Position numbers and translations under genes: made by a program. A stretch of 64,000 nucleotides of DNA from Clavibacter sp. VKM Ac-2872. Lineage in GTDB: Bacteria; Actinomycetota; Actinomycetes; Actinomycetales; Microbacteriaceae. This document shows, piece by piece, positions 1-7,684 of the stretch. The stretch is from positions 496,001 through 560,000 of the forward strand of contig NZ_JADKRR010000001.1 in NCBI RefSeq assembly GCF_015351105.1, read 5' to 3'. The notes under the pieces were generated by a model. That model did not search any database. It saw only the letters and a program-made list of their open reading frames with translations, and had not been told where the DNA came from. Each line of letters opens with the position of its first letter. Position 1 is the stretch's first letter.

Positions 1-1
1 C

Positions 2-631
2 TTCGGCTACCTCGAGTTCGCCCTCGTGGAGTGGGCGACCTGGTTGCACAATCGCCGCCGGATCCGCTTCATGGCGAAGAAGGGCGCGTTCGACACGCCC
101 GGCGTGGGCTGGGTCCTGCGCCGGATGCGCCACATCGAGGTCGACATGACCGCGGGTGCCGCCGCCTACGCGGACGCCGTCGCGGCCCTGCGGGCGGGCG
201 AGCTCATCGGCGTCTTCCCGGAGGCGGGCGTGAGCGCCTCCTTCCGGGTGCGGGAGCTCAAGACCGGTGCCGCGCGGCTGGCCGCCGAGGCCGGCGTGCC
301 GATCGTGCCCGTCGCCGTGTGGGGCGGGCACCGTCTGCTCACCAAGAACCGCCGCATCCGCATGCGCGATCGCATCGGCGTTCCCGTGCACCTGCGCGTG
401 GGGGAGCGGATCCCCGTGGCGCCGGACGCGGATCCGCGCGAGGTGACCGACGCCCTCCGCGACGAGCTGCAGCGGCTGGTCGACGACCTGCAGTCCTCCT
501 ACCCGGTGGACGGCCACGATGCATGGTGGCAGCCGCGGCACCGGGGCGGCACGGCGCCGACACCGGCGGAGGCGGCGGCCGCCGACGCGGAGCGCGACGA
601 GCGCAGGAGGCGTCGCGCCGAGGAGCGCTGA
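2..631 (+). CDS. PlsC-family acyltransferase, C-terminal part (cut by left edge)
   Basis: Acyltransferase of the PlsC/LPLAT family, which transfers an acyl chain to lysophosphatidate or a related glycerolipid at the membrane. The window opens inside the gene; codons read in frame from base 2, so the catalytic HX4D block lies off the left edge. Visible are the block around FPEAGVSASF, a variant of the family's FPEGTRS motif, then KTGAARLA and VPIVPVAVWG as in actinobacterial members. An Arg/Ala-rich charged tail of about 40 residues ends the protein. A GTG at 26 is in frame but lies inside the domain and is not a likely start. The substrate cannot be told from this part. A strong hairpin follows the stop. 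Confidence 0.85.
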   Translation, partial: FGYLEFALVEWATWLHNRRRIRFMAKKGAFDTPGVGWVLRRMRHIEVDMTAGAAAYADAVAALRAGELIGVFPEAGVSASFRVRELKTGAARLAAEAGVPIVPVAVWGGHRLLTKNRRIRMRDRIGVPVHLRVGERIPVAPDADPREVTDALRDELQRLVDDLQSSYPVDGHDAWWQPRHRGGTAPTPAEAAAADAERDERRRRRAEER

Positions 632-652
632 CCCGCGCAGAGGGGGAGATGA

Positions 653-685
653 GATCGGCCCGGGCCTTCGAGGCCCGGGCCGATC
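653..685. terminator. 15-bp perfect hairpin after the acyltransferase gene
   Basis: Bases 653-667 pair perfectly with 671-685 around a 3-base loop (arms begin GATCGGCCCGGGCC). There is no T-run, which is usual for terminators in very GC-rich actinobacteria. It lies 22 bases after the acyltransferase stop and could also end transcription of the convergent panD gene. Confidence 0.75.
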
Positions 686-899
686 TGCGCACGTGAACGT
701 CTGTTACCCGCAGACGAACCGGCTGGTGCGGTACCGCTCACCCGAAGAGCTGTACCGGATGCCTCCACGGTAGCCGCGCATGCTGACGATCCCCCGGACT
801 GCGCGGGAATGTACCCCGTATTGGGGGGAAGCGGGTGTGTCCGTCTTTTGGGGGACCCAGTACAGTCGCGCGTCCCTCGACGCCGCGGCTCAGACCGGC

Positions 900-1316
900 T
901 CAGACCGGCTCGGCCAGCGGGGATCGCTCGAGGCCGGGCGCCGGCGGGGCGGTGGGGTCGGCGTCCACGGCGCGGATCCGGTTGCCCGCGTCCACGTGCA
1001 CCACGCGGGGCTCGAGCGCGCGCGCCTCCTCGGTGCTCATCTGGCCGTACGCGATGAGGATCACCACGTCGCCGACGCCCACGAGGTGCGCGGCCGCGCC
1101 GTTGATGCCGAGCACGCCGCTGCCGCGCTCGCCCGCGATCGTGTAGGTGTCGAGCCGGGCGCCGTTGGTGACGTCGACGATGCTGACGCGCTCGCCCACG
1201 AGGATGTCGGCGGCGTCGAGCAGGTCGCGGTCGACCGTGACGGAGCCCACGTAGTGCAGGTCGGCGTGCGTCACCGTGGCGCGGTGGATCTTCGCGGTCA
1301 TCATGGTGCGCAGCAT
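900..1316 (-). CDS. panD: Aspartate 1-decarboxylase
   Basis: Pyruvoyl enzyme that decarboxylates L-aspartate to beta-alanine for pantothenate and coenzyme A. The 138-residue protein starts [20 protein letters not shown], and the self-cleavage pair Gly24-Ser25 sits in YVGSVTVD at exactly the family position; Ser25 would become the pyruvoyl group. The conserved Tyr (about residue 58) in the [12 protein letters not shown] segment and the NGAAAHL block are present. Further upstream in-frame starts would add a non-conserved tail, so the ATG at 1316 is preferred. No other pantothenate gene is adjacent. The C-terminal 15 residues are Pro/Ala-rich. A 10-base tandem repeat (CAGACCGGCT twice, 891-910) spans its stop codon. 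Confidence 0.95.
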   Translation of the reverse strand: MLRTMMTAKIHRATVTHADLHYVGSVTVDRDLLDAADILVGERVSIVDVTNGARLDTYTIAGERGSGVLGINGAAAHLVGVGDVVILIAYGQMSTEEARALEPRVVHVDAGNRIRAVDADPTAPPAPGLERSPLAEPV

Positions 1317-1543
1317 GCGTGCTCCTCGGCGGGCGGTGTCCGTGCGCGCGGAGGCGGAGCACGGTGATCGCACGGGCGATCACGTGGGCAACGCGCGCGA
1401 GCACGCGGATGTTCCGGCGGGTGCCGGATCCGGTCCGCGCGCGGCCCCCGGCGAGTGTACGAGACGGCGCCGGGCTATGCGCGCCCGCCCGGGCGGGCCA
1501 CTCTGGGGAGGGGACCCGACCCGCAGAGCGCATGGAGGCACCA

Positions 1544-2632
1544 GTGGCACGACGAGACACGGCCGACACCATGGAGGATCGTCCCGGCGAGGATGACGCG
1601 CGCAAGCCCGACTCCCCGACGGACATCGAGAAGCCGTCCTGGAAGTACGTGCTCCGCAAGACCATGCGCGAGTTCGGATCCGACCAGTGCACCGACATCG
1701 CGGCGTCGCTGACCTACTACGCGGTGCTGTCGCTGTTCCCGGCGCTCATCGCGATCATCTCGCTGCTCGGGGTGTTCGGGCAGGGGCGTTCGACGGTCGA
1801 CGCCGTCGTGGACCTGCTGGAGGGCTTTGCTCCGAAGGACGCCATCGGGCTCATCACGCCGGTTCTGGAGGGCTTCGTCGAGTCCCCGGCCGCCGGCTTC
1901 GCCCTCGTCTCCGGCATCGTGCTCGCCATCTGGTCGGCGTCCGGCTACGTCGGCGCCTTCAGCCGGGCCATGAACCGCATCTACGAGATCCCCGAGGGCC
2001 GGCCGTTCCTGAAGCTCAAGCCCACGCAGCTCGCCGTGACGGTCATCGGCATCGTGATCCTGCTGGTCTGCGCGCTCATCATCGCGATCTCCGGGCCCGT
2101 CACCGAGGCCATCGGCGACGCGCTCGGCCTCGGCACGACCGTGCAGATCGTGTGGTCCATCGCCAAGTGGCCGGTGCTCGCGTTCGCGATCGTGCTGCTC
2201 ATCGCGATCCTCTACTACGCCACCCCGAACGCGAAGCAGCCGAGGTTCCGCTGGATGAGCATGGGCGCGGCGATCGCGCTCGTCGTCCTGGTGCTCGCGA
2301 GCGTCGGCTTCGCGTTCTACGTCACGAACTTCGCCAGCTACGCGAAGAGCTACGGCGCGCTCGCCGGCGTCGTCGTCTTCCTCCTCTGGCTCTGGATCGC
2401 GAACCTCGCGCTGCTGTTCGGCGCCGAGTTCGACGCGGAGCTCGAGCGCGGGCGCCAGCTGCAGGCCGGGATCGCCGCCGAGGAGACGCTGCAGCTGCCG
2501 CCCCGTGCCACCGTCGTCAGCGACAAGAAGGCCGCCGCCGAGCGCGAGGACGTGAAGCGCGGCCGGGCGATCCGCGAACGCCACGACCGCGCCGAGCGCC
2601 TCGGCGGGGGCGACGCGGGCGACGGCGCATGA
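1544..2632 (+). CDS. YihY/BrkB-family inner membrane protein
   Basis: Membrane protein of the YihY/virulence factor BrkB family (once called ribonuclease BN), role uncertain. About 362 residues: a charged N-terminus of some 35 residues, then six hydrophobic segments between about residues 50 and 310, starting with the family block around AASLTYYAVLSLFPALIA and including WSASGYVGAFSRAMNRIY and the final VVFLLWLWIANLALLFGAEF. A charged cytoplasmic tail of about 60 residues follows. The GTG at 1544 is chosen because GGAGG (1534-1538) lies five bases before it; ATG 1532 and ATG 1571 are alternatives. Function is not known for the family as a whole. Confidence 0.9.
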   Translation: MARRDTADTMEDRPGEDDARKPDSPTDIEKPSWKYVLRKTMREFGSDQCTDIAASLTYYAVLSLFPALIAIISLLGVFGQGRSTVDAVVDLLEGFAPKDAIGLITPVLEGFVESPAAGFALVSGIVLAIWSASGYVGAFSRAMNRIYEIPEGRPFLKLKPTQLAVTVIGIVILLVCALIIAISGPVTEAIGDALGLGTTVQIVWSIAKWPVLAFAIVLLIAILYYATPNAKQPRFRWMSMGAAIALVVLVLASVGFAFYVTNFASYAKSYGALAGVVVFLLWLWIANLALLFGAEFDAELERGRQLQAGIAAEETLQLPPRATVVSDKKAAAEREDVKRGRAIRERHDRAERLGGGDAGDGA

Positions 2633-2675
2633 TCCGTCCGGCGAGCCCGCCCGGGGAGCGCGCGAGCCGGCCGCG

Positions 2676-4202
2676 TCACCGGTCCTTGATCTCGTCGTAC
2701 GCCGCCAGGGCCCGCTGCCGGGACTCCTTCAGGTCGACGATGGGCGTCGGGTAGGCCGCGAGCCCGCCCTCGGCCTGGTCGTCCGCGCCGTCCTCGGCGC
2801 TCGCGACGAGGTCGCCCATCGCCTTCCAGGGCTCGTGCACGACATCCCGGGGCGCGTGCGCCAGCTCGGGCACGTACGAGCGGATGTACTCGCCCGACGG
2901 GTCGAACTTCTGCCCCTGCAGCACGGGGTTGAACACGCGGAAGTACGGCGCCGCGTCGGCGCCGGATCCCGCGACCCACTGCCAGCTCGCCGCGTTGTTG
3001 GCCGCATCCGCGTCGACGAGCGTGTCCCAGAACCACTGCTCGCCGAGGCGCCAGTCGATCAGCAGGTTCTTGATGAGGAACGACGCCACGACCATCCGCA
3101 CGCGGTTGTGCAGGTGGCCGTCCTTCCACAGCGCCCGCATCCCGGCGTCGACGAGCGGCACGCCGGTGCGCCCGCGCTGCCAGGCGCCGAGGGTCGCGTC
3201 GCTCGGCTCCGCCCACGGGAACGCGTCGAAGCGCGGCACGAAGTTGCGGGTCGCGAGATCCGGCTGGTGGTAGAGCAGGTGGTAGCTGAACTCGCGCCAG
3301 CCGAGCTCGGAGAGGAACTTGGTGGCGTTGACCTCGTCGCCGCCCACCTTCTTCCCGCGCGTGCGCTGGATCCGGTGCCACACCTGGAACGGGCTGACCT
3401 CGCCCCAGCGCAGGTACGCCGACAGCCGCGAGGTCGTCATCGCCGCGGGCTCGTCGCGCTGGGCCGCGTAGTCCTCGAGCTCGTGGTGGACGAAGTCCTC
3501 GAGGCGCTGCAGGCCGGCGGCCTCGCCGGGATCGCAGGCCTCGCGGAGGCCTGCCGCCCAGTCCGGCTTCGTGGGCAGCAGCTCCCAGTCGTCGAGGTCG
3601 TCCGAGCGGGGCGCATTCCGGGGTCGGTCGAGCTCGTGCGGCGCGGGGAGCGGCTTCCGCGGCTCCTCCCGCTCCTGCGCGGCCTTCCAGAACGGCGTGT
3701 ACACGCGGAACGGCTCGCCCTGCTTGTTCGTGACCGTCCACGGCTCGACGAGCAGCGATCCCTGGAAGCTGCGGACGTCGAGCCCCCGGTCGCCGAGGTC
3801 CTTCTTGATGGCGGTGTCGACCGCGATCTCCGCGCCGCCGTAGCGCCGGTTCCAGAGCACCGCGCCGGCGCCGACCTCCTCGACGACGTCGTCGAGGACC
3901 TCGGCGGCCGCCCCGCGCCGCAGCACGAGCGGCGAGCCGAGCTCCCGCAGCGACTCCGCGAGGCGCGACAGGCTCATGTGCAGCCACCAGCGGGCGGCGC
4001 CGCCGAGCGGACGGATCCCGTCGCTCTCCTCGTCGAGCACGTACAGCACCACGACAGGCTCGCCGCGCTCGACGGCCGCGTGCAGCGCCGGGTTGTCGGC
4101 CACGCGGAGGTCGTCGCGGAGCCAGACGACGCTCGGGCCGTGCGCCGGATCGGCGCCGTCCCGGTCGGCGGATCCGCGGTCGGGGGCGTCGTCGTCGCTC
4201 AT
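2676..4202 (-). CDS. phr: Deoxyribodipyrimidine photolyase (class I)
   Basis: Light-driven repair enzyme that splits cyclobutane pyrimidine dimers using FADH-. The 508-residue protein has an N-terminal antenna-binding Rossmann domain (VVWLRDDLRVADNPAL near residue 25) and a C-terminal FAD-binding domain with WREFSYHLLYH, the GVPLVDAGMRAL block, HNRVRMVVASFL and a Trp-rich stretch (WFWDTLVDADAANNAASWQW) matching class I CPD photolyase/cryptochrome proteins. The first 20 residues are Asp-rich and probably disordered. A -10 hexamer TAGGCT at 4209-4214 ends six bases before the ATG, with no ribosome binding site, so the mRNA is probably leaderless. Cryptochrome function cannot be excluded from sequence alone. 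Confidence 0.95.
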   Translation of the reverse strand: MSDDDAPDRGSADRDGADPAHGPSVVWLRDDLRVADNPALHAAVERGEPVVVLYVLDEESDGIRPLGGAARWWLHMSLSRLAESLRELGSPLVLRRGAAAEVLDDVVEEVGAGAVLWNRRYGGAEIAVDTAIKKDLGDRGLDVRSFQGSLLVEPWTVTNKQGEPFRVYTPFWKAAQEREEPRKPLPAPHELDRPRNAPRSDDLDDWELLPTKPDWAAGLREACDPGEAAGLQRLEDFVHHELEDYAAQRDEPAAMTTSRLSAYLRWGEVSPFQVWHRIQRTRGKKVGGDEVNATKFLSELGWREFSYHLLYHQPDLATRNFVPRFDAFPWAEPSDATLGAWQRGRTGVPLVDAGMRALWKDGHLHNRVRMVVASFLIKNLLIDWRLGEQWFWDTLVDADAANNAASWQWVAGSGADAAPYFRVFNPVLQGQKFDPSGEYIRSYVPELAHAPRDVVHEPWKAMGDLVASAEDGADDQAEGGLAAYPTPIVDLKESRQRALAAYDEIKDR

Positions 4203-4208
4203 GCATCG

Positions 4209-4280
4209 AGCCTAGGACGGGGCCCTGCAGGCGACCGGCCCGGGTCCGCTTCGCGCGGGGAGCCCGGCGGCACGTAATAT
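4209..4280. promoter_or_regulatory. Divergent leaderless promoters, photolyase and glycosyltransferase
   Basis: On the minus strand TAGGCT (4214 to 4209) lies six bases before the photolyase ATG. On the plus strand TAATAT (4275-4280) lies five bases before the glycosyltransferase ATG at 4286. Both fit TANNNT -10 elements of leaderless transcripts. No convincing -35 hexamer was seen for either. Confidence 0.55.
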
Positions 4281-4285
4281 CGCAC

Positions 4286-5731
4286 ATGGCAGTGCGCGTC
4301 CGTCCGGGGCCGACCGCCCACCCGAGACCCGCCGTCGTCGAGAGGCCCATGGACAACCGAAGCACGCCCCTGCCCCCGCCCGAGCGCCCCGGGCAGCCCG
4401 CACGCGACGCCGTCTCGGCGGTCGTGGTGGCCGGCGACGCCGGATCCACGATCGCGGCCACGCTGACGTCCGTCCTCGGGCAGACCCTCCCGCTGCAGCG
4501 CGTGGTCGTCGTCGTCGCCGGCAGCCGCGACGACACCTTCGCCGTGGCGCGGACCTTCAACGGCCGCCACGAGCGCACCCTGCCCGGTGGGGTGCGCGCG
4601 TCGACGACGGTCACGGTCATCGACCGCGGCCCGCGCGAGGGCTCGCTCCGCTCGGCCTACGGCTTCGCCCTCCGCCTGGTCGGCGACGCGGAGCGCGTGC
4701 TGCTCGTCTCGCCGGACGCCGAGCTGGAGCCCGACGTGCTCGAGCTCCTCGCCGCGGCCCTCGACCGGGATCCGGGCGCCGTCTCGGTCTCCGCCTCCCT
4801 CGACCCGCGGCCGACCGGATCGCACGGCCCCCTCGCGGGCGCGCTCCGGCTCCTCCAGCGCCACTGGGCGATGGGCGCCGTCGAGACCGGCGCCGACCTC
4901 GGCCTCACCGGACCGGTGCCGCTCGCCCCGGCGTCCCTCCTCCGGCTCCCCGAGCGCGACCCCCTCTCGCCGTCGGCCGCGACCTCGGAGGGGATCCTCA
5001 CCGACCTCCTCGCCGGGGACGACCGCTCCGCCCTCGTCCCCGGCGCCCGCGCCCGCGTCGACACCTCCGTCACCTGGGGGATGATGCGCGAGCGGCGCGA
5101 CCGGTGGGGTGCCCACGTGGCCCGGCTGGCGCGCGGCGGATCGGCCGCCGACGTCGGCGACCGGCGTCGCGCCCGCCTGGCGTCCCTGCGGATCGGCGTC
5201 GGCCCCGTCCTCCGGTTCGCGGCCTATGCGCTGGTGGCGCTCTACCTCGCCGCCGCCTGGATCCAGGGGATGCTGGAGCCCGCGTGGTGGTGGGCCGTCC
5301 CCGTCGTGGCGCGGCTGCCGCTGCACATCCGCACCCTCCGCCGGATCCGCGAGCGCAGCGCCGCCGACGTGATCTTCGGGGCGACGTTCCTCCCCCTCGA
5401 GGCGGCCGAGGCGGCGTACGGAGTCTCCCGGATCCGGGACGCCCTGCACCGCCTGGCGCACCGCGGGCGTCGCGGGCCCGCCGCGGCCGAGACGGTGCCG
5501 CCCTTCTCCCGGGTCGATTCGGTCGCGGTCGTGGTCGTGGCCCTGGCCGTCGGCGTCGTCCTCGCCGCGGCCGAGGCCGGTGGTCCCGCATCGGTCGCCC
5601 TCACCACGGCGGTCGGCTGGGCGGCGTGCATCGTCACCGCCGCCGACCTCGTCATGGCGTTCCTGCGCCTGCTGGTCGCCCACGGCGGGCCGTTCGCCCG
5701 CCCGGGCGCATCGGGTGGATCCGCGGCCTAG
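4286..5731 (+). CDS. Membrane-anchored family 2 glycosyltransferase
   Basis: Protein of 481 residues with an N-terminal GT-A nucleotide-sugar domain of the GT2 type (about residues 40-250: VSAVVVAGDAGSTIAATLTS, then the acidic LLVSPDAELEPDVLELL region in place of a strict DXD) and about four hydrophobic segments in the C-terminal half. It probably moves a sugar onto a lipid or envelope acceptor at the membrane; donor and acceptor are unknown. The start at 4286 fits a leaderless transcript; ATG 4349, preceded by GAGAGG, is the alternative. The stop codon overlaps that of the convergent MarR gene in the tetramer CTAG (5728-5731). Confidence 0.75.
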   Translation: MAVRVRPGPTAHPRPAVVERPMDNRSTPLPPPERPGQPARDAVSAVVVAGDAGSTIAATLTSVLGQTLPLQRVVVVVAGSRDDTFAVARTFNGRHERTLPGGVRASTTVTVIDRGPREGSLRSAYGFALRLVGDAERVLLVSPDAELEPDVLELLAAALDRDPGAVSVSASLDPRPTGSHGPLAGALRLLQRHWAMGAVETGADLGLTGPVPLAPASLLRLPERDPLSPSAATSEGILTDLLAGDDRSALVPGARARVDTSVTWGMMRERRDRWGAHVARLARGGSAADVGDRRRARLASLRIGVGPVLRFAAYALVALYLAAAWIQGMLEPAWWWAVPVVARLPLHIRTLRRIRERSAADVIFGATFLPLEAAEAAYGVSRIRDALHRLAHRGRRGPAAAETVPPFSRVDSVAVVVVALAVGVVLAAAEAGGPASVALTTAVGWAACIVTAADLVMAFLRLLVAHGGPFARPGASGGSAA

Positions 5732-6171
5732 GCCTCGGCGACGCTCCCGCGCAGCTTGTCGGTGAGCTCGCGCAGCGTGTTCAGCTCGTCCTGCGTGAGG
5801 GCCCCGCCCACGGTCGAGGCGATGGACTCCATGTGGACGCGCGCCACCGCGCGGAAGGCCGCGTCGCCGTCGTCGGTCAGCCGCACGATGGTGGCCCTCC
5901 CGTCGCTTTCGTCGCCGCACTTCACGACCAGGCCCCGCGACACGAGGCGATCGATGAGACGGCTCACGCTGGGCTGGGTGAGCAGCACGTGCTGGTTGAG
6001 GTCCCGCAGGCGCAGACGCCCCTCGGGCTGCCGCGAGATGTTGAACAGCACGTCGTACTCGTTGAACGAGAGCTCGCGGCTGGGGAACTCGGCGGTGAGG
6101 CGGCGCATGACGCTGACCTGCGCGCGGAACAGCGACTCCCAGGCCCGCACGGCGTCCGCTGTCTCGCCCAC
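5728..6171 (-). CDS. MarR-family transcriptional regulator
   Basis: Winged-helix repressor of the MarR family, about 147 residues, the usual length. The DNA-binding part is clear: ELSFNEYDVLFNISRQPEG, RLRDLNQHVLLTQPSVSRLIDRLVSRGLV (recognition helix) and the wing ending in RATIVRLTDDG, followed by a dimerisation helix. Start is uncertain: GTG 6171 has GAGGAGG four bases upstream and is used here; ATG 6195 and ATG 6282 are in frame, but a strong hairpin (6287-6320) lies directly before 6282. A TAGACT hexamer (6235 to 6230) could be the -10. Ligand and targets are not evident; the convergent glycosyltransferase shares the CTAG stop overlap. Confidence 0.85.
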   Translation of the reverse strand: MGETADAVRAWESLFRAQVSVMRRLTAEFPSRELSFNEYDVLFNISRQPEGRLRLRDLNQHVLLTQPSVSRLIDRLVSRGLVVKCGDESDGRATIVRLTDDGDAAFRAVARVHMESIASTVGGALTQDELNTLRELTDKLRGSVAEA

Positions 6172-6286
6172 CAGGCCTCCTCGTCCGGTGCGCATCGCGA
6201 TGAGGATCGGGCGCACGCTGTCGAGGGCGAGTCTACTGAGCGGTGCCCCGGGGAGAGCCCGCAGCGGATCGGCGCCGGACATGACT

Positions 6287-6320
6287 GAGGGCCGACCCCA
6301 GAGGCATGGGGCCGGCCCTC
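6287..6320. terminator. Hairpin between MarR gene and winged-helix regulator
   Basis: Stem of 8 plus 4 base pairs with one mismatch (6287-6299 against 6308-6320, arms GAGGGCCGACCCC and GGGGCCGGCCCTC) around an 8-base loop. Read leftwards it would end transcription from the winged-helix regulator gene or from a short transcript starting near 6390. Confidence 0.6.
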
Positions 6321-6493
6321 TCCCTTGCACCAGGAGTGTCCTGCAATCACATTCCGTCTCCACCGCCACAGCAAACGGTGGGGACGAGAAGACTGTATAA
6401 CGATCCCGTAACGCCCCGCTACCCGGAACGGGCCTCATGTGCTGGGAGATCGCCTACAGCTCCGCAAGGGCGGGCTGAGCGCCCGCGGACGGC

Positions 6494-7288
6494 TCAGAAC
6501 AGGTCGGGCGATTGCGTGCTCGCGTGGTGGACGGCGACGTCCGCGTGGCGGTCGAACCGGTAGCCCGCGCCGCGCACCGTGCGGACGATCTCCTCGTAGC
6601 GGCCGAGCTTGGCGCGCAGGCGGCGGACGTGCACGTCGATGGTCCGCTCGTTCGGCACGTCGTCCCCGTCGGCGGCGGACCACAGCGAGGCGATGAGCTC
6701 GGATCGCTCGATGGTGCGTCCCTCGCGGAGCACCAGGTACTGCAGGAGCTCGAACTCCTTGTAGGTGAGCGGGGCGGTCTCGCCGTCGAGCACGACGCGC
6801 TTGCGGGACAGGTCGACCGTCACTCCCCCGGCGACGCGGCCCTCGTCCTCGGGCTGCTCGCGGTGCTGGGCGACGGCGGCGGGATCCTGCAGGGCGAGGC
6901 GGACCACGTCGATGTCGCGGCCTCCGGCGCCCTCCGGGGCGAGGGCCACGGCGGCATGGGTCTCGACGCCGGGGGCCAGCTCGGCCGCCAAGCGCTTGAG
7001 CGCCGCGACGACGGTGCCGAGGTCGGTGCCGGCCGTGGCCGCCTTGAGCTCGTCGAGCCCGACGTAGATGGCGAAGCCGCGCGCCTCGGTCCCCTCGGGG
7101 ACGGCGCGGAGGCGGGCCGGGCGGGTGGGCGCGGCGGCCGGAGCAGCCGGAGCGGATGTCGTGGTGCGCGCGGGGACGGCCTGCGGGCGGCGGAGCGGCG
7201 GGGCGAGCGGCGCCGCCGCGCGGAGCACGGGGGCGGCGGGAGCGGATCGGAGCGAGGTGCGGGCGGAGTCGATGGTCGCGAGAGACAT
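6494..7288 (-). CDS. Orphan winged-helix (OmpR/PhoB-type) transcriptional regulator
   Basis: Protein of 264 residues in three parts: a low-complexity Ala/Pro/Arg stretch (1-65), a middle domain of about 80 residues beginning FAIYVGLDELKAATAG that is not a recognisable receiver domain, and a C-terminal OmpR/PhoB winged helix (about 160-250) with LTYKEFELLQYLVL, ERSELIASLW and the recognition segment NERTIDVHVRRLRAKLG ending TVRGAGYRFD. It should bind DNA, but no phosphorylatable Asp pocket is seen, so the signal is probably not histidine-kinase phosphorylation. An AAGGA sits eight bases before the ATG. A leaderless 33-codon ORF with a Cys-Cys pair lies 153 bases upstream on the same strand, suggesting leader control. 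Confidence 0.85.
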   Translation of the reverse strand: MSLATIDSARTSLRSAPAAPVLRAAAPLAPPLRRPQAVPARTTTSAPAAPAAAPTRPARLRAVPEGTEARGFAIYVGLDELKAATAGTDLGTVVAALKRLAAELAPGVETHAAVALAPEGAGGRDIDVVRLALQDPAAVAQHREQPEDEGRVAGGVTVDLSRKRVVLDGETAPLTYKEFELLQYLVLREGRTIERSELIASLWSAADGDDVPNERTIDVHVRRLRAKLGRYEEIVRTVRGAGYRFDRHADVAVHHASTQSPDLF

Positions 7289-7441
7289 GGCGGGAGTCCT
7301 TGTGATGATGCGGGTGCGGCGCAGCTGGAGTGCGCGGGACCTCAGGGGAGTGCGAGACGCCTCAGGGGGCGGATGCGCCGAATACGGCGGGGAGGGTCGA
7401 CGACGGACGCGTCGCTGGACCGCTCGGGCGAAGGCGGCGGG

Positions 7442-7543
7442 TCAGGCCGACATTCGACAGCACATCGCGACACGGCCGGGCATCATCATGCCGGCGACTC
7501 CCGAGGCCTCGAAGGAGGTCAGGACGTGCGCGTTCAGAGTCAT
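7442..7543 (-). CDS. Leaderless 33-residue ORF, candidate cysteine-responsive leader peptide
   Basis: Open frame of 33 codons ending in PGRVAMCCRMSA, so two tandem Cys codons (TGC TGT) lie near the C-terminus. It has the best promoter in the window: TTGACA (7579 to 7574), 18 bases, CATGCT (7555 to 7550), then six bases to the ATG, so translation would begin at the mRNA 5' end. The orphan winged-helix regulator follows 153 bases downstream. In mycobacteria and streptomycetes leaderless Cys-rich leader ORFs control sulfur genes by ribosome stalling at Cys codons; this resembles that layout. Whether the peptide is made, and whether it controls the regulator, is inference. The stretch between the ORF and the regulator holds only a weak CGCC/GGCG hairpin near 7376-7389. 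Confidence 0.55.
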   Translation of the reverse strand: MTLNAHVLTSFEASGVAGMMMPGRVAMCCRMSA

Positions 7544-7549
7544 GGGGAG

Positions 7550-7579
7550 AGCATGCACGGATCCGTGCGCCCCTGTCAA
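7550..7579 (-). promoter_or_regulatory. Consensus-like promoter of the Cys-Cys leader ORF
   Basis: TTGACA at 7579-7574, spacer of 18 bases, CATGCT at 7555-7550, then six bases to ATG 7543 on the minus strand. It is the only perfect -35 hexamer noticed next to a fitting -10 in this window. Confidence 0.6.
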
Positions 7580-7637
7580 CAGCGGCGGCGGGAATCGTGC
7601 GGGACGCGCAGGAATCGTGCGTGCGCGGACAGCAGCG

Positions 7638-7664
7638 GCGCCCGTCCCCGAGGGGAGCGGACGC
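7638..7664 (-). terminator. Imperfect hairpin downstream of upp
   Basis: TCCCC and GGGGA (7645-7649, 7652-7656) close a 2-base loop, and the flanks GCGCCCG and GCGGACGC extend it imperfectly. It starts about 20 bases after the upp stop on the minus strand. There is no T-run. Confidence 0.35.
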
Positions 7665-7684
7665 CGGAGCGTGCGGGATGCGGG

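Noticed and set aside
891-910. Tandem 10-base repeat CAGACCGGCT over the panD stop
   Set aside because: Only two copies, no sign of a longer array; probably a small slippage event.
6233-6307. 24-codon ORF starting at 6307 on the minus strand as a leader peptide of the MarR gene
   Set aside because: It begins inside the terminator hairpin, has no ribosome binding site and shows no notable codon run.
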